From DAOUJH01 sp965116555 (GTDB lineage Bacteria; Chloroflexota; Dehalococcoidia; Lucifugimonadales; QGNO01), in assembly GCA_965116555.1 (NCBI GenBank), contig OZ220698.1:2108001-2172000 (forward strand): DNA of 64,000 bases. Direction: 5' to 3'. This document shows, piece after piece, positions 8,051 through 17,001 of this stretch. Both the position numbers and the translations under genes were made by a program. Below the pieces are notes generated by a model. It worked only from the letters and a program-made list of their open reading frames with translations, was not told the origin of the DNA and made no database searches. Each line of letters starts with the position of its first letter. The first letter of the stretch is position 1.

Positions 8051-8821
8051 ATGAGCGCATCCAGCAAGATTGACAAGATAATAGCGGACTTGGGCGATTG
8101 GAGAGGTGAGAGGCTGACCGAAATCCGCAAGCTCATCCTCAATGCCGATCCCGAGGCGGTCGAAGAATGGAAATGGCAGAACTCCGCTGTGTGGTCGCAC
8201 GACGGGGTGGTCGTCGCCGCCAAGGTGACCAAGATCAAGGTGCGGCTGACGTTCGCGTACGGCGCGAGCCTCCCCGACCCAGGCAAGCTGTTCAACGCAA
8301 GCCTGGACGCGGACACGATGCGGACGATAGAACTCCTTGAGGGTGACGCGATAGACGCTCTCGCGCTGCAGGCGCTGGTGCGCGAGGCCGTGGCCTACAA
8401 CGGCAGGCAGGACGGCGCGGGGCCGGTGCTCCTTTCAGGCGGCAACCCACAGATTCCTAAGGGCGAGGGTGATGCCCCCGTGCAGACCTACATCGCGGCC
8501 ATGCCGGGCTGGAAGAGCGACGTGGGACGCCGCTTGGACGACCTCATTGCGCGCAACGTGCCCGACGTACGCAAGGCCGTGAGGTGGAACTCGCCATGGT
8601 ATGGCATCGAAGGCATGGGTTGGTTCCTGAGCTACCACGTCTTCAGCCCATACGTCAAGGTAACGTTCCTCAATGGCGCGTCGCTGAGTCCCGCCCCACC
8701 CGGATCAGGCAAGGACCCGGACGCTCGCTGGATCGATGTCTACGAGGGCGAGCTCAACGAGGAGCAGATGGCGACGTGGGTTCTGCAGGCGGCCGCCCTG
8801 CCCGGCTGGGACGGATTCTGA
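8051..8821 (+). CDS. Tandem DUF1801-domain protein
   Basis: The 256-residue protein contains two copies of the DUF1801 (YdhG-like) fold. The first spans about residues 5-115 and has the EEWKWQNSAVWSHDG and VRLTFAYGASL segments. The second spans about 140-256 with the matching KAVRWNSPWYGIEG and VKVTFLNGASL segments. DUF1801 proteins are small soluble proteins of the CyaY-like superfold with no agreed function. Two copies in one chain is less common than one. The gene stands alone between a repeat element and tRNA-Arg. Confidence 0.8.
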   Translation: MSASSKIDKIIADLGDWRGERLTEIRKLILNADPEAVEEWKWQNSAVWSHDGVVVAAKVTKIKVRLTFAYGASLPDPGKLFNASLDADTMRTIELLEGDAIDALALQALVREAVAYNGRQDGAGPVLLSGGNPQIPKGEGDAPVQTYIAAMPGWKSDVGRRLDDLIARNVPDVRKAVRWNSPWYGIEGMGWFLSYHVFSPYVKVTFLNGASLSPAPPGSGKDPDARWIDVYEGELNEEQMATWVLQAAALPGWDGF

Positions 8822-8858
8822 GGGGTGGTGTGGTATGCTAGACTCGCTGGTGTAGCGC

Positions 8859-8934
8859 GCCCCTGTAGCTCAGAGGATAGAGCAACGGTTTCCTAAACCG
8901 TGTGTCGGCGGTTCGAGTCCGCCCAGGGGTACCA
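8859..8934 (+). tRNA. tRNA-Arg (anticodon CCT)
   Basis: The acceptor stem GCCCCTG pairs with CAGGGGT (first pair G-T). The D arm is GCTC/GAGC, the anticodon stem ACGGT/ACCGT with loop TTCCTAA, and the T arm GGCGG-TTCGAGT-CCGCC. The anticodon CCT reads AGG. The discriminator A is at 8931 and CCA is encoded at 8932-8934. An open frame starts inside the tRNA, but the following gene most likely begins at 8966. Confidence 0.95.
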
Positions 8935-8965
8935 CTCTCGAAGGCAGGAGCACAGAGACAGGCGT

Positions 8966-9700
8966 ATGAATTCGTCTGCGGCAACGCGTCTAAGACTGGC
9001 CATCTCCGCGATGGCGATGGCGTTCCTTTTGCTGGTTGCCGGGTGTGGTGAAGAACCGGAACCAGAAGAGCCTGAGCTGTCCCTGGATGAGCTGCTGGCG
9101 AGTACCGGAGAAGAGTTGGCCGCCATGTCGTCGGCGAAGTTCGAGATGATCGACGAAATGGAATCGGGAGCCAAGTTCTTTGGAGCCACTTTGAAAAAGG
9201 TGGAAGGCGAGGTAAGCAATCCGGACAGCGTCAGGCTGCTGGTGGACGTGATTGCGGGTCTTGGATTTGCGAAAATCGAAATAGTAGCAATCGGGGAGGA
9301 ATCGTACATAAAGTTCTCCCGGGATGCGCCGTGGACACCCCTGCCCCTAGAGCAGGTGCCGTTTAATTTCGTTAGGCTGGGCGTTACCTTGAGCGAACTG
9401 CTGCCCGTGATGGAGAATGCAACCATTGTGGGCCGGGAGTCTATAGATGGCATCCAGGCCGTGCGTGTCGATGGGTCGATGGTTTCTGACGAGCTTTCGA
9501 ACCTCATCACGTCCGTGGACTCCGGCCATCCGATTGCGTTGTCCTTGTGGATTGAAGAGTCCGAGCATACTTTGCGGCGGCTTAGAATAGACGGCCAAAT
9601 CTTCGACGACGATGCGCCGGAGACAACTCGCCTCATAAACATCCTGGACGTCAACACCCCTATAGACATCCAACTCCCCAACATAGCCTCCGGGTCGTGA
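8966..9700 (+). CDS. LppX/LprAFG-like lipoprotein
   Basis: The protein starts with a lipoprotein signal peptide ending in LLVAGC, so Cys27 should be lipidated and the protein anchored outside the cell membrane. A short acidic linker follows, then a domain of about 200 residues with the pattern of the LppX/LprAFG family (repeated strands, SAKFEMIDEM, a long internal KVEGEV segment, and PIALSLWIEE near the end). Members of that family bind lipids in a deep pocket, and in mycobacteria an LprG gene is paired with an MFS exporter. The same pairing is seen here: the next gene is an MFS transporter that overlaps this stop by four bases. The ATG at 8966 is chosen because the upstream frame lies in tRNA-Arg. 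Confidence 0.82.
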   Translation: MNSSAATRLRLAISAMAMAFLLLVAGCGEEPEPEEPELSLDELLASTGEELAAMSSAKFEMIDEMESGAKFFGATLKKVEGEVSNPDSVRLLVDVIAGLGFAKIEIVAIGEESYIKFSRDAPWTPLPLEQVPFNFVRLGVTLSELLPVMENATIVGRESIDGIQAVRVDGSMVSDELSNLITSVDSGHPIALSLWIEESEHTLRRLRIDGQIFDDDAPETTRLINILDVNTPIDIQLPNIASGS

Positions 9701-11175
9701 GTACTGCCCGGTCTGCCATCGACTCCCTACGCTCCTCCGAGTGGGTGGTACTGGGAATTCTTTGCTTGGGAGTGTTCTCCACGGCTTTGGACCAGACCGT
9801 TCTGGTTGTGGCCTTGTCGGACGTTATGCTTGACCTGGAGATTCCGCTTACGGACCTGGACAGGGCGTCCTGGATAGTAACCGGGTATCTGATCAGCTAC
9901 ACCGTGGCAATGCCGCTGGCGGGGCGGCTCTCCGACGTCTACGGGCGCGTCAGGGTGTTCCAGGGGGCACTGGTTGTATTCGCCATTGGGTCGGCGGCGG
10001 TGGCCCTTGCCCCCAGCCTCAACACGATTGTGCCGGCCAGGATACTCCAGGCATTTGGGGGCGGTGCTACGGTTCCCATCGGCCTGGCCATGGCCGTGGC
10101 GGCGGTATCCAAGGAGAAAAGGGGAATTGCAATAGGGGTTGTGGCCGCTTCGGCTGAAGCTGGATCCGTTGTGGGGCCCCTCTACGGAGGAGCCATTATC
10201 GAATGGGTTGGCTGGCGATGGATATTCTGGCTGGACGTCCCCCAGAGCCTCATTTTGGTAGCGCTCATGGCTTTTCTACCGAATCGCGCCAATCCCCAAG
10301 CCAGGATGGACTACGTCGGGTCCCTGGTCCTTGGAGTGGCCCTCACCATCCTGACCGTTGCGCTGGCCCAGAGAAGCATATTTTCCGGGGAGTCCATCAT
10401 CCCGTACTTGATGATGGCTTTTAGCGCTCTCCTTGTGGGCGTATTGATTGTGATAGAACGGCGCGCGGAACAGCCGTTGCTGGCCTCTTTCTTGTACACC
10501 TCCAGGGCGTTTATATCATCCAACGTTGCCCAGTTCCTGGTGGGGACTGCATTGATCATGGCCCTGGTGTGCGTGCCACTGATGACCGGCACCGTTATGG
10601 AAAGGGAGACGTGGGAGAGTGCTCTCAGCCTGGTTCGCCTTACGGCGGCCATTCCGGTTGGGGCGTTGATTGGAGGCTACATCCTTCGCTGGGCGGGGGT
10701 CAGGGAGGTGTGCATAACCGGCCTTGCGCTGATGGGAACGGGTATGCTGTTCATGAGCGGCTGGGATACGGACGTTGGGGAACTCAGATTGACCCTGCCC
10801 TTGGTGACGGCTGGCCTGGGGTTTGGACTGGTGATCCCGCCCATTGGAGTCAGCGCATTGAGCGCCTCGCCCAGCCACTACTGGGGAGCTGCGGCTTCAT
10901 TGGTCACTGCGGCGCGAATGGTGGGTATGGCGTTGGGGCTGGCGGCCCTGTCCGCCTGGGGCATTGAGCGGTTCTACAGTCTAACCGCCCACGTGACAAT
11001 TGGATCGTCGTTTGAGGAGACAGAGGCGCCCTTGATAGAGGCCGGGGTGACTGTGTTCCAGAACCTCTTTGCCATCGCGGGGTTCCTGTCCCTGCTCGCC
11101 ATTCTGCCAGCCCTGCTGATGAGAGTGGAGAGCGCGGAGGAAGTACCGGAGTCCGTGCCCGCTGCCGGTTCTTAG
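9697..11175 (+). CDS. DHA2-family MFS exporter (14 predicted helices)
   Basis: The protein has 492 residues and about fourteen hydrophobic segments, as in DHA2 drug:proton antiporters. Motif C-like DQTVLVVAL in helix 1, the loop-2 motif GRLSDVYGRVRVF and the GSVVGPLYGG segment support the family. The GTG start overlaps the stop of the lipoprotein gene. The pairing resembles mycobacterial LprG-Rv1410c (P55), where the lipoprotein and the MFS pump move lipids such as triacylglycerol. Lipid export is therefore a reasonable inference, though simple multidrug export is also possible. Confidence 0.88.
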   Translation: MSTARSAIDSLRSSEWVVLGILCLGVFSTALDQTVLVVALSDVMLDLEIPLTDLDRASWIVTGYLISYTVAMPLAGRLSDVYGRVRVFQGALVVFAIGSAAVALAPSLNTIVPARILQAFGGGATVPIGLAMAVAAVSKEKRGIAIGVVAASAEAGSVVGPLYGGAIIEWVGWRWIFWLDVPQSLILVALMAFLPNRANPQARMDYVGSLVLGVALTILTVALAQRSIFSGESIIPYLMMAFSALLVGVLIVIERRAEQPLLASFLYTSRAFISSNVAQFLVGTALIMALVCVPLMTGTVMERETWESALSLVRLTAAIPVGALIGGYILRWAGVREVCITGLALMGTGMLFMSGWDTDVGELRLTLPLVTAGLGFGLVIPPIGVSALSASPSHYWGAAASLVTAARMVGMALGLAALSAWGIERFYSLTAHVTIGSSFEETEAPLIEAGVTVFQNLFAIAGFLSLLAILPALLMRVESAEEVPESVPAAGS

Positions 11176-11362
11176 GGAGTTGCAGTTTGGGAAGTCCACA
11201 GAGCGATGAACCGTCCGTATTGGTCAGTCTTGGGCATAATCGACTTCCAAATCATGACGTGTTAGCATGAGGGCGCTTAGCTGGGCAGTCCTACTTTGTA
11301 CGCTGCGTTGCTTAAGATAACGAACTTAGTTTGGATAACTTTCTCAGAGGGAAGGCGGCACC

Positions 11363-13846
11363 ATGAGCAAGGTTCTTGATAGACTGAGCCGGATAGTAAC
11401 GGCCCGCCCTTATATCACGCTCATCGTGCTCCTTATCATCACCGTTGTGCTTGTCCAGGGCGCTTCGCTGCGCGCCGAGCCAACGGAGGGCGCCGACGTG
11501 GCGTTCCTCCCACCAGGACACCCAATCGCCACTGCAACGCAAGACATAGAGGAGCTTTTCGGGGACTCCAGCGAGATCAGCGTCGTAACGCTGATCTTTC
11601 GTGGGGAGTCGCTGACACCCGGAGGTCTCTCCCAGATGTCCTCCTTGATCAATGACATTGTGAGCGACCCGAGCGTGAGTGAACTACTGGCGCCTGGACA
11701 CCCGATCTTCGCGCCGTCGTTTCTGATTGGTTCCGCGCTACAGGTGAACGACTTCGAGTCGATCACGCAGGAGGAAATTGATTCAGTTGGAAACATCCCG
11801 GAGATTCAGGGAGTTCTGGCTGCTCTGACTGGGACAGACACCGACGGCACGCCGATTGCGATCGCCGACATCCGTTTGATCAATACAGGGGACGAGCGGA
11901 TCCAGAATGTGGAACGGATGATAAAGGAACTTGCGGAAAGCGACGATGGCCCGTTACGGGTTAGCAGTCTGTCTCCAATAGTCTTTGAGGACGAGTACAA
12001 GCAGGCTACCGAGTCGGGGATGGCGCCGCTCATCGGGCTGGCGCTGCTGCTCATCGTGGTGCTGTTGTTGCTCTTCACACGTACCCTCTCAGATACGCTT
12101 CTGACGCTGACGGGGCTTATCCTATCAATTAGCTGGATCGTCGGGGCAGAGGGCTGGCTTGGGCCAAATGGACTGGGCGTGATAGGTCCTCCCAGCTCCC
12201 TTTCTGCAATGGTGCCCGTCATTATTATCAGCCTCACTGTGGACTATGCAATCCAGTCTATCTCCCACTACCGCGAGCAGCGAGTTGCCGGAGAGCCTGT
12301 TCTGCAGGCGGTACGGGTAGGCCTCCGAAACGTAACCGTCCCGCTGACGTTAGCCGCCGTCACAACGATTGTCAGCTTGCTGGCGACCCTATTTTCGCCC
12401 ATTGGCGTTATTGGCGACTTTGGCGTTGTCGCTGGAATGGGTGTGGGAATGAGCCTGATAGTTATGCTGACGCTGCTCCCGGCGGGTCGTACAATTATCG
12501 ATCGGCGTCGGGAGGCACGCGGCAGATTGGCGCCGGCTCGTCCAATATCGAATGCACTGCCCGGCATCAGTCAGTTGGCTGAGAAGCTTGGTAGGAGCGT
12601 TACTCGCTGGCCTGCGCCCTACCTGATCGGCGTGCTCGCGGTGACTATTGGACTTGGGTTTGCTGCCAGAGGGCTGCATTCAGAATTCAGTATTAAGGAC
12701 GTCCTGCCCAGAGGAGGCCACGTTCTGGAAGATATGAACACGCTTGAGGCCGCAGTAGGCGGCTCCACGGAGCTTGCCAGCTTACTGCTGAGGGCCGAGG
12801 TCACAGAGACCCGCACACTCTTGAATATCCAGGACCTTACCACTGCTTTCGAAGACGAAAACCGCCGCCCGCAGGCCGTAGCCGGACCCATCCAGGCATC
12901 GTACTACTCCTATTTAGGAGACTGGATAGACGATAGCGGGGATCCCGGCGATAAGTATGACCCAGAGCTTGCAGCGCTCTTCCAAGAATCAACTGCCGGA
13001 GTGGAACTTGACCCTACACTGATGCAGGAGTTCCTTGACAAACTTGTGGAGAGGGAACCCGACCTGGCCCGCTTCCTGATCAATGACCCTGATGGCATTG
13101 ATACTATGCTGCTGCAATTCCCGACCTACTTGGGCAACCCACGCCAAATCCGGACGCTTCAAGAGGATATCGAGGACTTGTGGTTAGGAGATGACAGCGG
13201 TATCACAGCTACATCCGTTAACATCGTATCAATGGCGGTCACGGATCAGATCACTGACCGGCAGACGGAGGCAATAGGCACCACTATTGCCATTGCCCTA
13301 GGCATCCTCTCCATCTTCTTCTGGGTGACGCTGCGCCAGCCTTCGCTGGGTATCGTAGCGGTGGGCCCAATAGTCCTCGTCCTTATCAGTGTGCTGGGCA
13401 CCATGGCGCTGCTGAATATTCCCTACACGCTGATCACCTCCATCATCACAGCGCTATCCATCGGAATTGGAGTGGACTACACCATTCACATTATTCATCG
13501 CTACCGGGAGGAGTTTGCGCACCTGCGCAACCCGGAACAGGCGGCGATTCGTACTCTGTCTACCACCGGTTCTGCGCTTTTGGGGTCTGCCCTGACCACG
13601 GCGTTCGGATTCGGAGTGCTGATAGCCTCGCCGCTGCTTGCGTCCCAGCAGTTTGGCATCACAGCAACCATTACCATCGTCTACTCGCTGATAGTCTCCG
13701 TCACGGTGGTTCTGCCCGCTATGGTGGTCTGGGGCGCGTACCAGAACATGCGGCTGCGCTCAACGATAGAGCGCATGTGGGATGACCTGGATGTGGCGAT
13801 TGAGAGCGTGCACCAGCGCCACGAGCAAGAACAGAGCCAGGCATAG
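11363..13846 (+). CDS. RND-superfamily MMPL-type exporter
   Basis: The 827-residue protein has the twofold layout of RND/MMPL transporters. There is one N-terminal helix (about 17-35), a large extracytoplasmic domain, five or six helices (about 220-390), a linker, a second single helix (about 415-435), a second large domain and a second helix bundle (about 640-810). The conserved transport-helix segments ISLTVDYAIQSISHYRE and ALSIGIGVDYTIHIIHRYRE are both present. Related proteins export hydrophobic molecules such as hopanoids and other lipids. The next gene, a sterol-methyltransferase homologue, starts 11 bases later, which points to a lipid cargo. The ATG at 11363 has a purine-rich ribosome site. 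Confidence 0.9.
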   Translation: MSKVLDRLSRIVTARPYITLIVLLIITVVLVQGASLRAEPTEGADVAFLPPGHPIATATQDIEELFGDSSEISVVTLIFRGESLTPGGLSQMSSLINDIVSDPSVSELLAPGHPIFAPSFLIGSALQVNDFESITQEEIDSVGNIPEIQGVLAALTGTDTDGTPIAIADIRLINTGDERIQNVERMIKELAESDDGPLRVSSLSPIVFEDEYKQATESGMAPLIGLALLLIVVLLLLFTRTLSDTLLTLTGLILSISWIVGAEGWLGPNGLGVIGPPSSLSAMVPVIIISLTVDYAIQSISHYREQRVAGEPVLQAVRVGLRNVTVPLTLAAVTTIVSLLATLFSPIGVIGDFGVVAGMGVGMSLIVMLTLLPAGRTIIDRRREARGRLAPARPISNALPGISQLAEKLGRSVTRWPAPYLIGVLAVTIGLGFAARGLHSEFSIKDVLPRGGHVLEDMNTLEAAVGGSTELASLLLRAEVTETRTLLNIQDLTTAFEDENRRPQAVAGPIQASYYSYLGDWIDDSGDPGDKYDPELAALFQESTAGVELDPTLMQEFLDKLVEREPDLARFLINDPDGIDTMLLQFPTYLGNPRQIRTLQEDIEDLWLGDDSGITATSVNIVSMAVTDQITDRQTEAIGTTIAIALGILSIFFWVTLRQPSLGIVAVGPIVLVLISVLGTMALLNIPYTLITSIITALSIGIGVDYTIHIIHRYREEFAHLRNPEQAAIRTLSTTGSALLGSALTTAFGFGVLIASPLLASQQFGITATITIVYSLIVSVTVVLPAMVVWGAYQNMRLRSTIERMWDDLDVAIESVHQRHEQEQSQA

Positions 13847-13857
13847 GAAAAGGCTCA

Positions 13858-14904
13858 ATGCAGCTCCGCAAACTATCCAAAGGGCTTAAGGACTCGTATC
13901 GTGGATCGGATGTCCACAGTCGGGTAAAACAGTTCGATGGATGGATGGACAGAGCGAGCATGGAGGAGGCTGGCGAGGCGGGCTACGACCACAGCGAAAC
14001 TGTCAAGGAATACTACGACCTCTGCAGCGAGTTCATGGTGTTCGGTTGGAGCGAATCCCTGCACTTCGCGCCGCTATCGTCCCGGGAGAGCCTGGAAGAG
14101 TCCCAGATGCGGCACCAGCGGCTGATGATCGACAAGCTGGAGTTGCAGGAGGGGATGACGGTGGTTGATATCGGGTGCGGGATTGGCGGCCCCATGCGCC
14201 GCGTCGTCCGGGAGGCCGGCGTAAGGGTCACCGGGGTTAATATCAATGAAATCCAGCTGAACAAGGCAAAGGTGTTGAACGCTGAGGCGGGACTTGACCA
14301 CATGGTTGACTACCTGGCGTGCAGCTTCATGGACATGGGCGTGGTCGCGGACGACACGTTCGACCGTGGATACGCAATCGAATCGACGTGCCATGCGCCA
14401 GACAAGGCGGGCGCGTTTGCCGAGATATACCGCGTACTGAAACCCGGAGCCCTCTTCTGGGGCCAAGAGATGTGCATGACGGACAGGTTTGATCCCGGCG
14501 ACAAGCGGCACCTGGCAATCAAGCAGGGCCTGATGCACGGCATTGCGCTCAAGGACATCGCAACTATGGGTGAGGTGACCCTGGCCTTGGAACAGGCGGG
14601 GTTCCAGGTCATAGAGGCAAAGGACCGGGCCATCGGGGAGAACGATTCTGCCACGCCGTGGTACAAGCCCATGGAGACACGGGGGGATATTCTAGGCAAC
14701 GCCCTGCGTAGGACTCCGCTGGGCCGCAAGCTGATCAAGGGGACATCCAAGCTGGCCGAGGTGCTGAGGTTATTCCCCGGTGGCTCCGCGGACGTCATCG
14801 GGTTGATGGATCGGACAGCCAATGCCTATGTCGAGGGCGGCAAGTCCGGGTTGTTCACGCCGTTGTACTGTTTCCTGGCGCGCAAGCCCCTTCTAAACGT
14901 TTAG
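13858..14904 (+). CDS. Sterol C-24 methyltransferase homologue (Erg6/SMT-like)
   Basis: This SAM-dependent methyltransferase resembles eukaryotic sterol C-24 methyltransferases along its full length. FGWSESLHFAP (62-72) corresponds to the Erg6 YGWG...FHF sterol region. VVDIGCGIGGP (102-112) is SAM motif I. YAIESTCHAP (172-181) is a segment almost diagnostic for SMTs, since tocopherol methyltransferases have a different sequence there. The C-terminal GGKSGLFTPLYCFLARKP matches the SMT C-terminal domain. The 348-residue length is also right. It probably methylates an isoprenoid lipid side chain; whether that lipid is a sterol is unknown, because no cyclase lies in the window. The gene follows the RND exporter by 11 bases. 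Its last 12 bases are a palindrome shared with the convergent P450 gene. Confidence 0.87.
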   Translation: MQLRKLSKGLKDSYRGSDVHSRVKQFDGWMDRASMEEAGEAGYDHSETVKEYYDLCSEFMVFGWSESLHFAPLSSRESLEESQMRHQRLMIDKLELQEGMTVVDIGCGIGGPMRRVVREAGVRVTGVNINEIQLNKAKVLNAEAGLDHMVDYLACSFMDMGVVADDTFDRGYAIESTCHAPDKAGAFAEIYRVLKPGALFWGQEMCMTDRFDPGDKRHLAIKQGLMHGIALKDIATMGEVTLALEQAGFQVIEAKDRAIGENDSATPWYKPMETRGDILGNALRRTPLGRKLIKGTSKLAEVLRLFPGGSADVIGLMDRTANAYVEGGKSGLFTPLYCFLARKPLLNV

Positions 14905-16908
14905 CTCACGCCTCTTCCCCGCAATGCGGAACCTCAGGTTCTTGCTGGGCTTCATTGACGGCAACGGGTTGAACCGAAGCTTGTAGTTGGATGGAAAGAC
15001 CTCAATGTTGAAGTAGTGCGCTACCATGAGCACGTTGACGGCAAGGTGCAACTCCATCCACCGGGAACCGAGACACTTGTGCGTGCCCAGCCCGTACGGC
15101 GCATAGCCGGGGCTTGTGTGCTCGCTGCGCGGAGGCAGGTAGCGGTCAATGTCGAACTTGAAGGGGTCTGGGAAGATGTCCTCCATGAAGTGGGTGGCCG
15201 TCTGGGCGATGATTACCCGCGAGCCCACCGGAAGCTCGTAACCCTCCACCAAGCACGAATTCATCACGTCCCGCATAGACATTGGTACTATGGGGTAAAT
15301 GCGCAAGCACTCCATGAGGAAGCGGTGGGTGACATCTATAGAGGACAGGTTGAAGTCCTCGCCGCCAGGATCGCCGTTTTCAAAGAGGGCGTCGGCTTCA
15401 ACCTGGATTTTGGCGTAGAGATCCGGCTGAGATGCCATGGCGTACAGGGCGAAGCTGAAGGCGTCGCCGAGGTACACGCTGGCAATCAGCGCCGCGGAGA
15501 TAGCAAACGGCAGGTTGGACTCCGGCACCAGCTGCGGGTCGCTGGCGTGCAGGCCCAGCATGTCGTCTACCAGGTCCCTCTTGGCCCCGGCCCGCTGGGC
15601 GGTGGTATGTACGTTCTGCACCCGTTCAAGCAACGTCTCCACGCCCTTGGCGCGGCGTCTCATGCCGGGTGTCTTCAACATGAACTTGGGCAGCACCCCG
15701 ATTATGTGGGTCATGAGTGCCCGTTCCTTGTACTTTATAAGGTCGTCAATGATGTCCTGAGAATCAACGCTGATAAATAGCGGGGAGAGCTGCGAGTTGA
15801 TCATCAGCCGGCTCATCCTGGTAGCGGGATAGACGTCTCCAACCGACCAGTTCCCCATGTATTCCCGCGCATAATCGTAGACTTCTTCCAGCTGACCCGC
15901 CAGCCGTCCCCGCGAGTAGGCCTGCGACAGCGACTTGCGCAGGCGGAAGTGGTCTGCGCCGTCAAGCGAAGGCAGCACCCCGTGGGCGCCGTAGATCTTC
16001 TCAAAGTCGCTGAAGTAGGTCTGCGCTCTGAGGTACATGCGCCCGTTCCTATGCGTCCAGCGATTTGTATCCGGGCCGGCGAGGAAGATCATGGGCCTGG
16101 TAAAGGGTGGGCGGAGCTCAAACACCGGGCCGTACTCTTTGGCCAGGTCCGTAAACATTGCGGGGACGTTGCCGGTGCGCAGGTTGCGGTTGGACAGCAG
16201 CTTGCGCATGGAGACCCTGGGGATCTTCTTGCTCAGGGCGGAACGCCTGAGCAAGGGGCCCGCCAGGTTGTGGGAGACGGCGGTGGCAATGGACTGGCCG
16301 ATTAGGTCCAGCGTGGAGATGAACTCGATGCGCTTCTCCGACTCTTCATCAAGCTGGAATATGAAGCGAAACACGTCGCAGGTGTTTATGAGGCAGATGA
16401 TGATGACGTCCCTGGGAAGGGGGAGTTCGTCATTGAAGATGGCGTTGCTTATGCGCGTCTTGACGAGCCGGGAGGAGACGCCTCCGCCGAACACCTCCGT
16501 GCGCCAGGCGGCTTGCGACAGTGTCCAGAAGTCGCCGTCATGGTACTGGAGGATGTCGAGGTCTACGAGGCGGTCCAGGATCTGGTCGATGATGGATTCG
16601 GCGCGGGGAGCGAGTCGTTCGATCCAGTACTGGGCGGTGCGCTGGGTTGGTTCGGAGGCGATCTCTTTGAGGATGGGGTCCAGGAAGGGACTGCCCGTTT
16701 CGGTACCGTCGACGAGGAAGAGGGATTGGAGGTCGGTGTCTATGCGGGAGCGGAGGGAGAGTTCGGCGATGACGGCTCCGATGACGGCGCAGTTGAGGTC
16801 CCATCCGGCGACCTGGTAGAAGTAGCCGTTCTCCTCGTTGAGGAGCATGAGGATGAGCTCTTCTGGGAGGCTCAGAGGCTGGGTTTCGACGGTTTCTGCA
16901 ACTGTCAT
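14893..16908 (-). CDS. GPP34 (GOLPH3-like) domain fused to cytochrome P450
   Basis: The 671-residue protein has two parts. Residues 1 to about 225 match the GPP34/GOLPH3 fold: LPEELILMLL, VIAELSLRSRID, the GSPFLD turn, QYWIERLAPRAESI, DRLVDLDIL and LINTCDVFRFIF fall in family order. In eukaryotes this domain binds phosphatidylinositol-4-phosphate at Golgi membranes. From about 240 a P450 follows, with ECLR as the ExxR motif, FDIDRYLPP, and the heme loop YGLGTHKCLG with Cys612 as thiolate ligand. The I-helix reads ASVYLGDAFSFALY and lacks the usual acid-threonine pair, so oxygen activation may be atypical. The gene is convergent with the SMT homologue. Redox partners are not seen nearby. The substrate is unknown; a membrane lipid is a reasonable guess. 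Confidence 0.87.
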   Translation of the reverse strand: MTVAETVETQPLSLPEELILMLLNEENGYFYQVAGWDLNCAVIGAVIAELSLRSRIDTDLQSLFLVDGTETGSPFLDPILKEIASEPTQRTAQYWIERLAPRAESIIDQILDRLVDLDILQYHDGDFWTLSQAAWRTEVFGGGVSSRLVKTRISNAIFNDELPLPRDVIIICLINTCDVFRFIFQLDEESEKRIEFISTLDLIGQSIATAVSHNLAGPLLRRSALSKKIPRVSMRKLLSNRNLRTGNVPAMFTDLAKEYGPVFELRPPFTRPMIFLAGPDTNRWTHRNGRMYLRAQTYFSDFEKIYGAHGVLPSLDGADHFRLRKSLSQAYSRGRLAGQLEEVYDYAREYMGNWSVGDVYPATRMSRLMINSQLSPLFISVDSQDIIDDLIKYKERALMTHIIGVLPKFMLKTPGMRRRAKGVETLLERVQNVHTTAQRAGAKRDLVDDMLGLHASDPQLVPESNLPFAISAALIASVYLGDAFSFALYAMASQPDLYAKIQVEADALFENGDPGGEDFNLSSIDVTHRFLMECLRIYPIVPMSMRDVMNSCLVEGYELPVGSRVIIAQTATHFMEDIFPDPFKFDIDRYLPPRSEHTSPGYAPYGLGTHKCLGSRWMELHLAVNVLMVAHYFNIEVFPSNYKLRFNPLPSMKPSKNLRFRIAGKRRELNV

Positions 16909-17001
16909 GGCACTGGTCTCCGTACCTTATATATACGGCAGCGGCGTTTTGGCCTTGTGTTAAGGCTATTTTACCATTGGGGGGAAGTTTGGGGCAATGT
17001 T

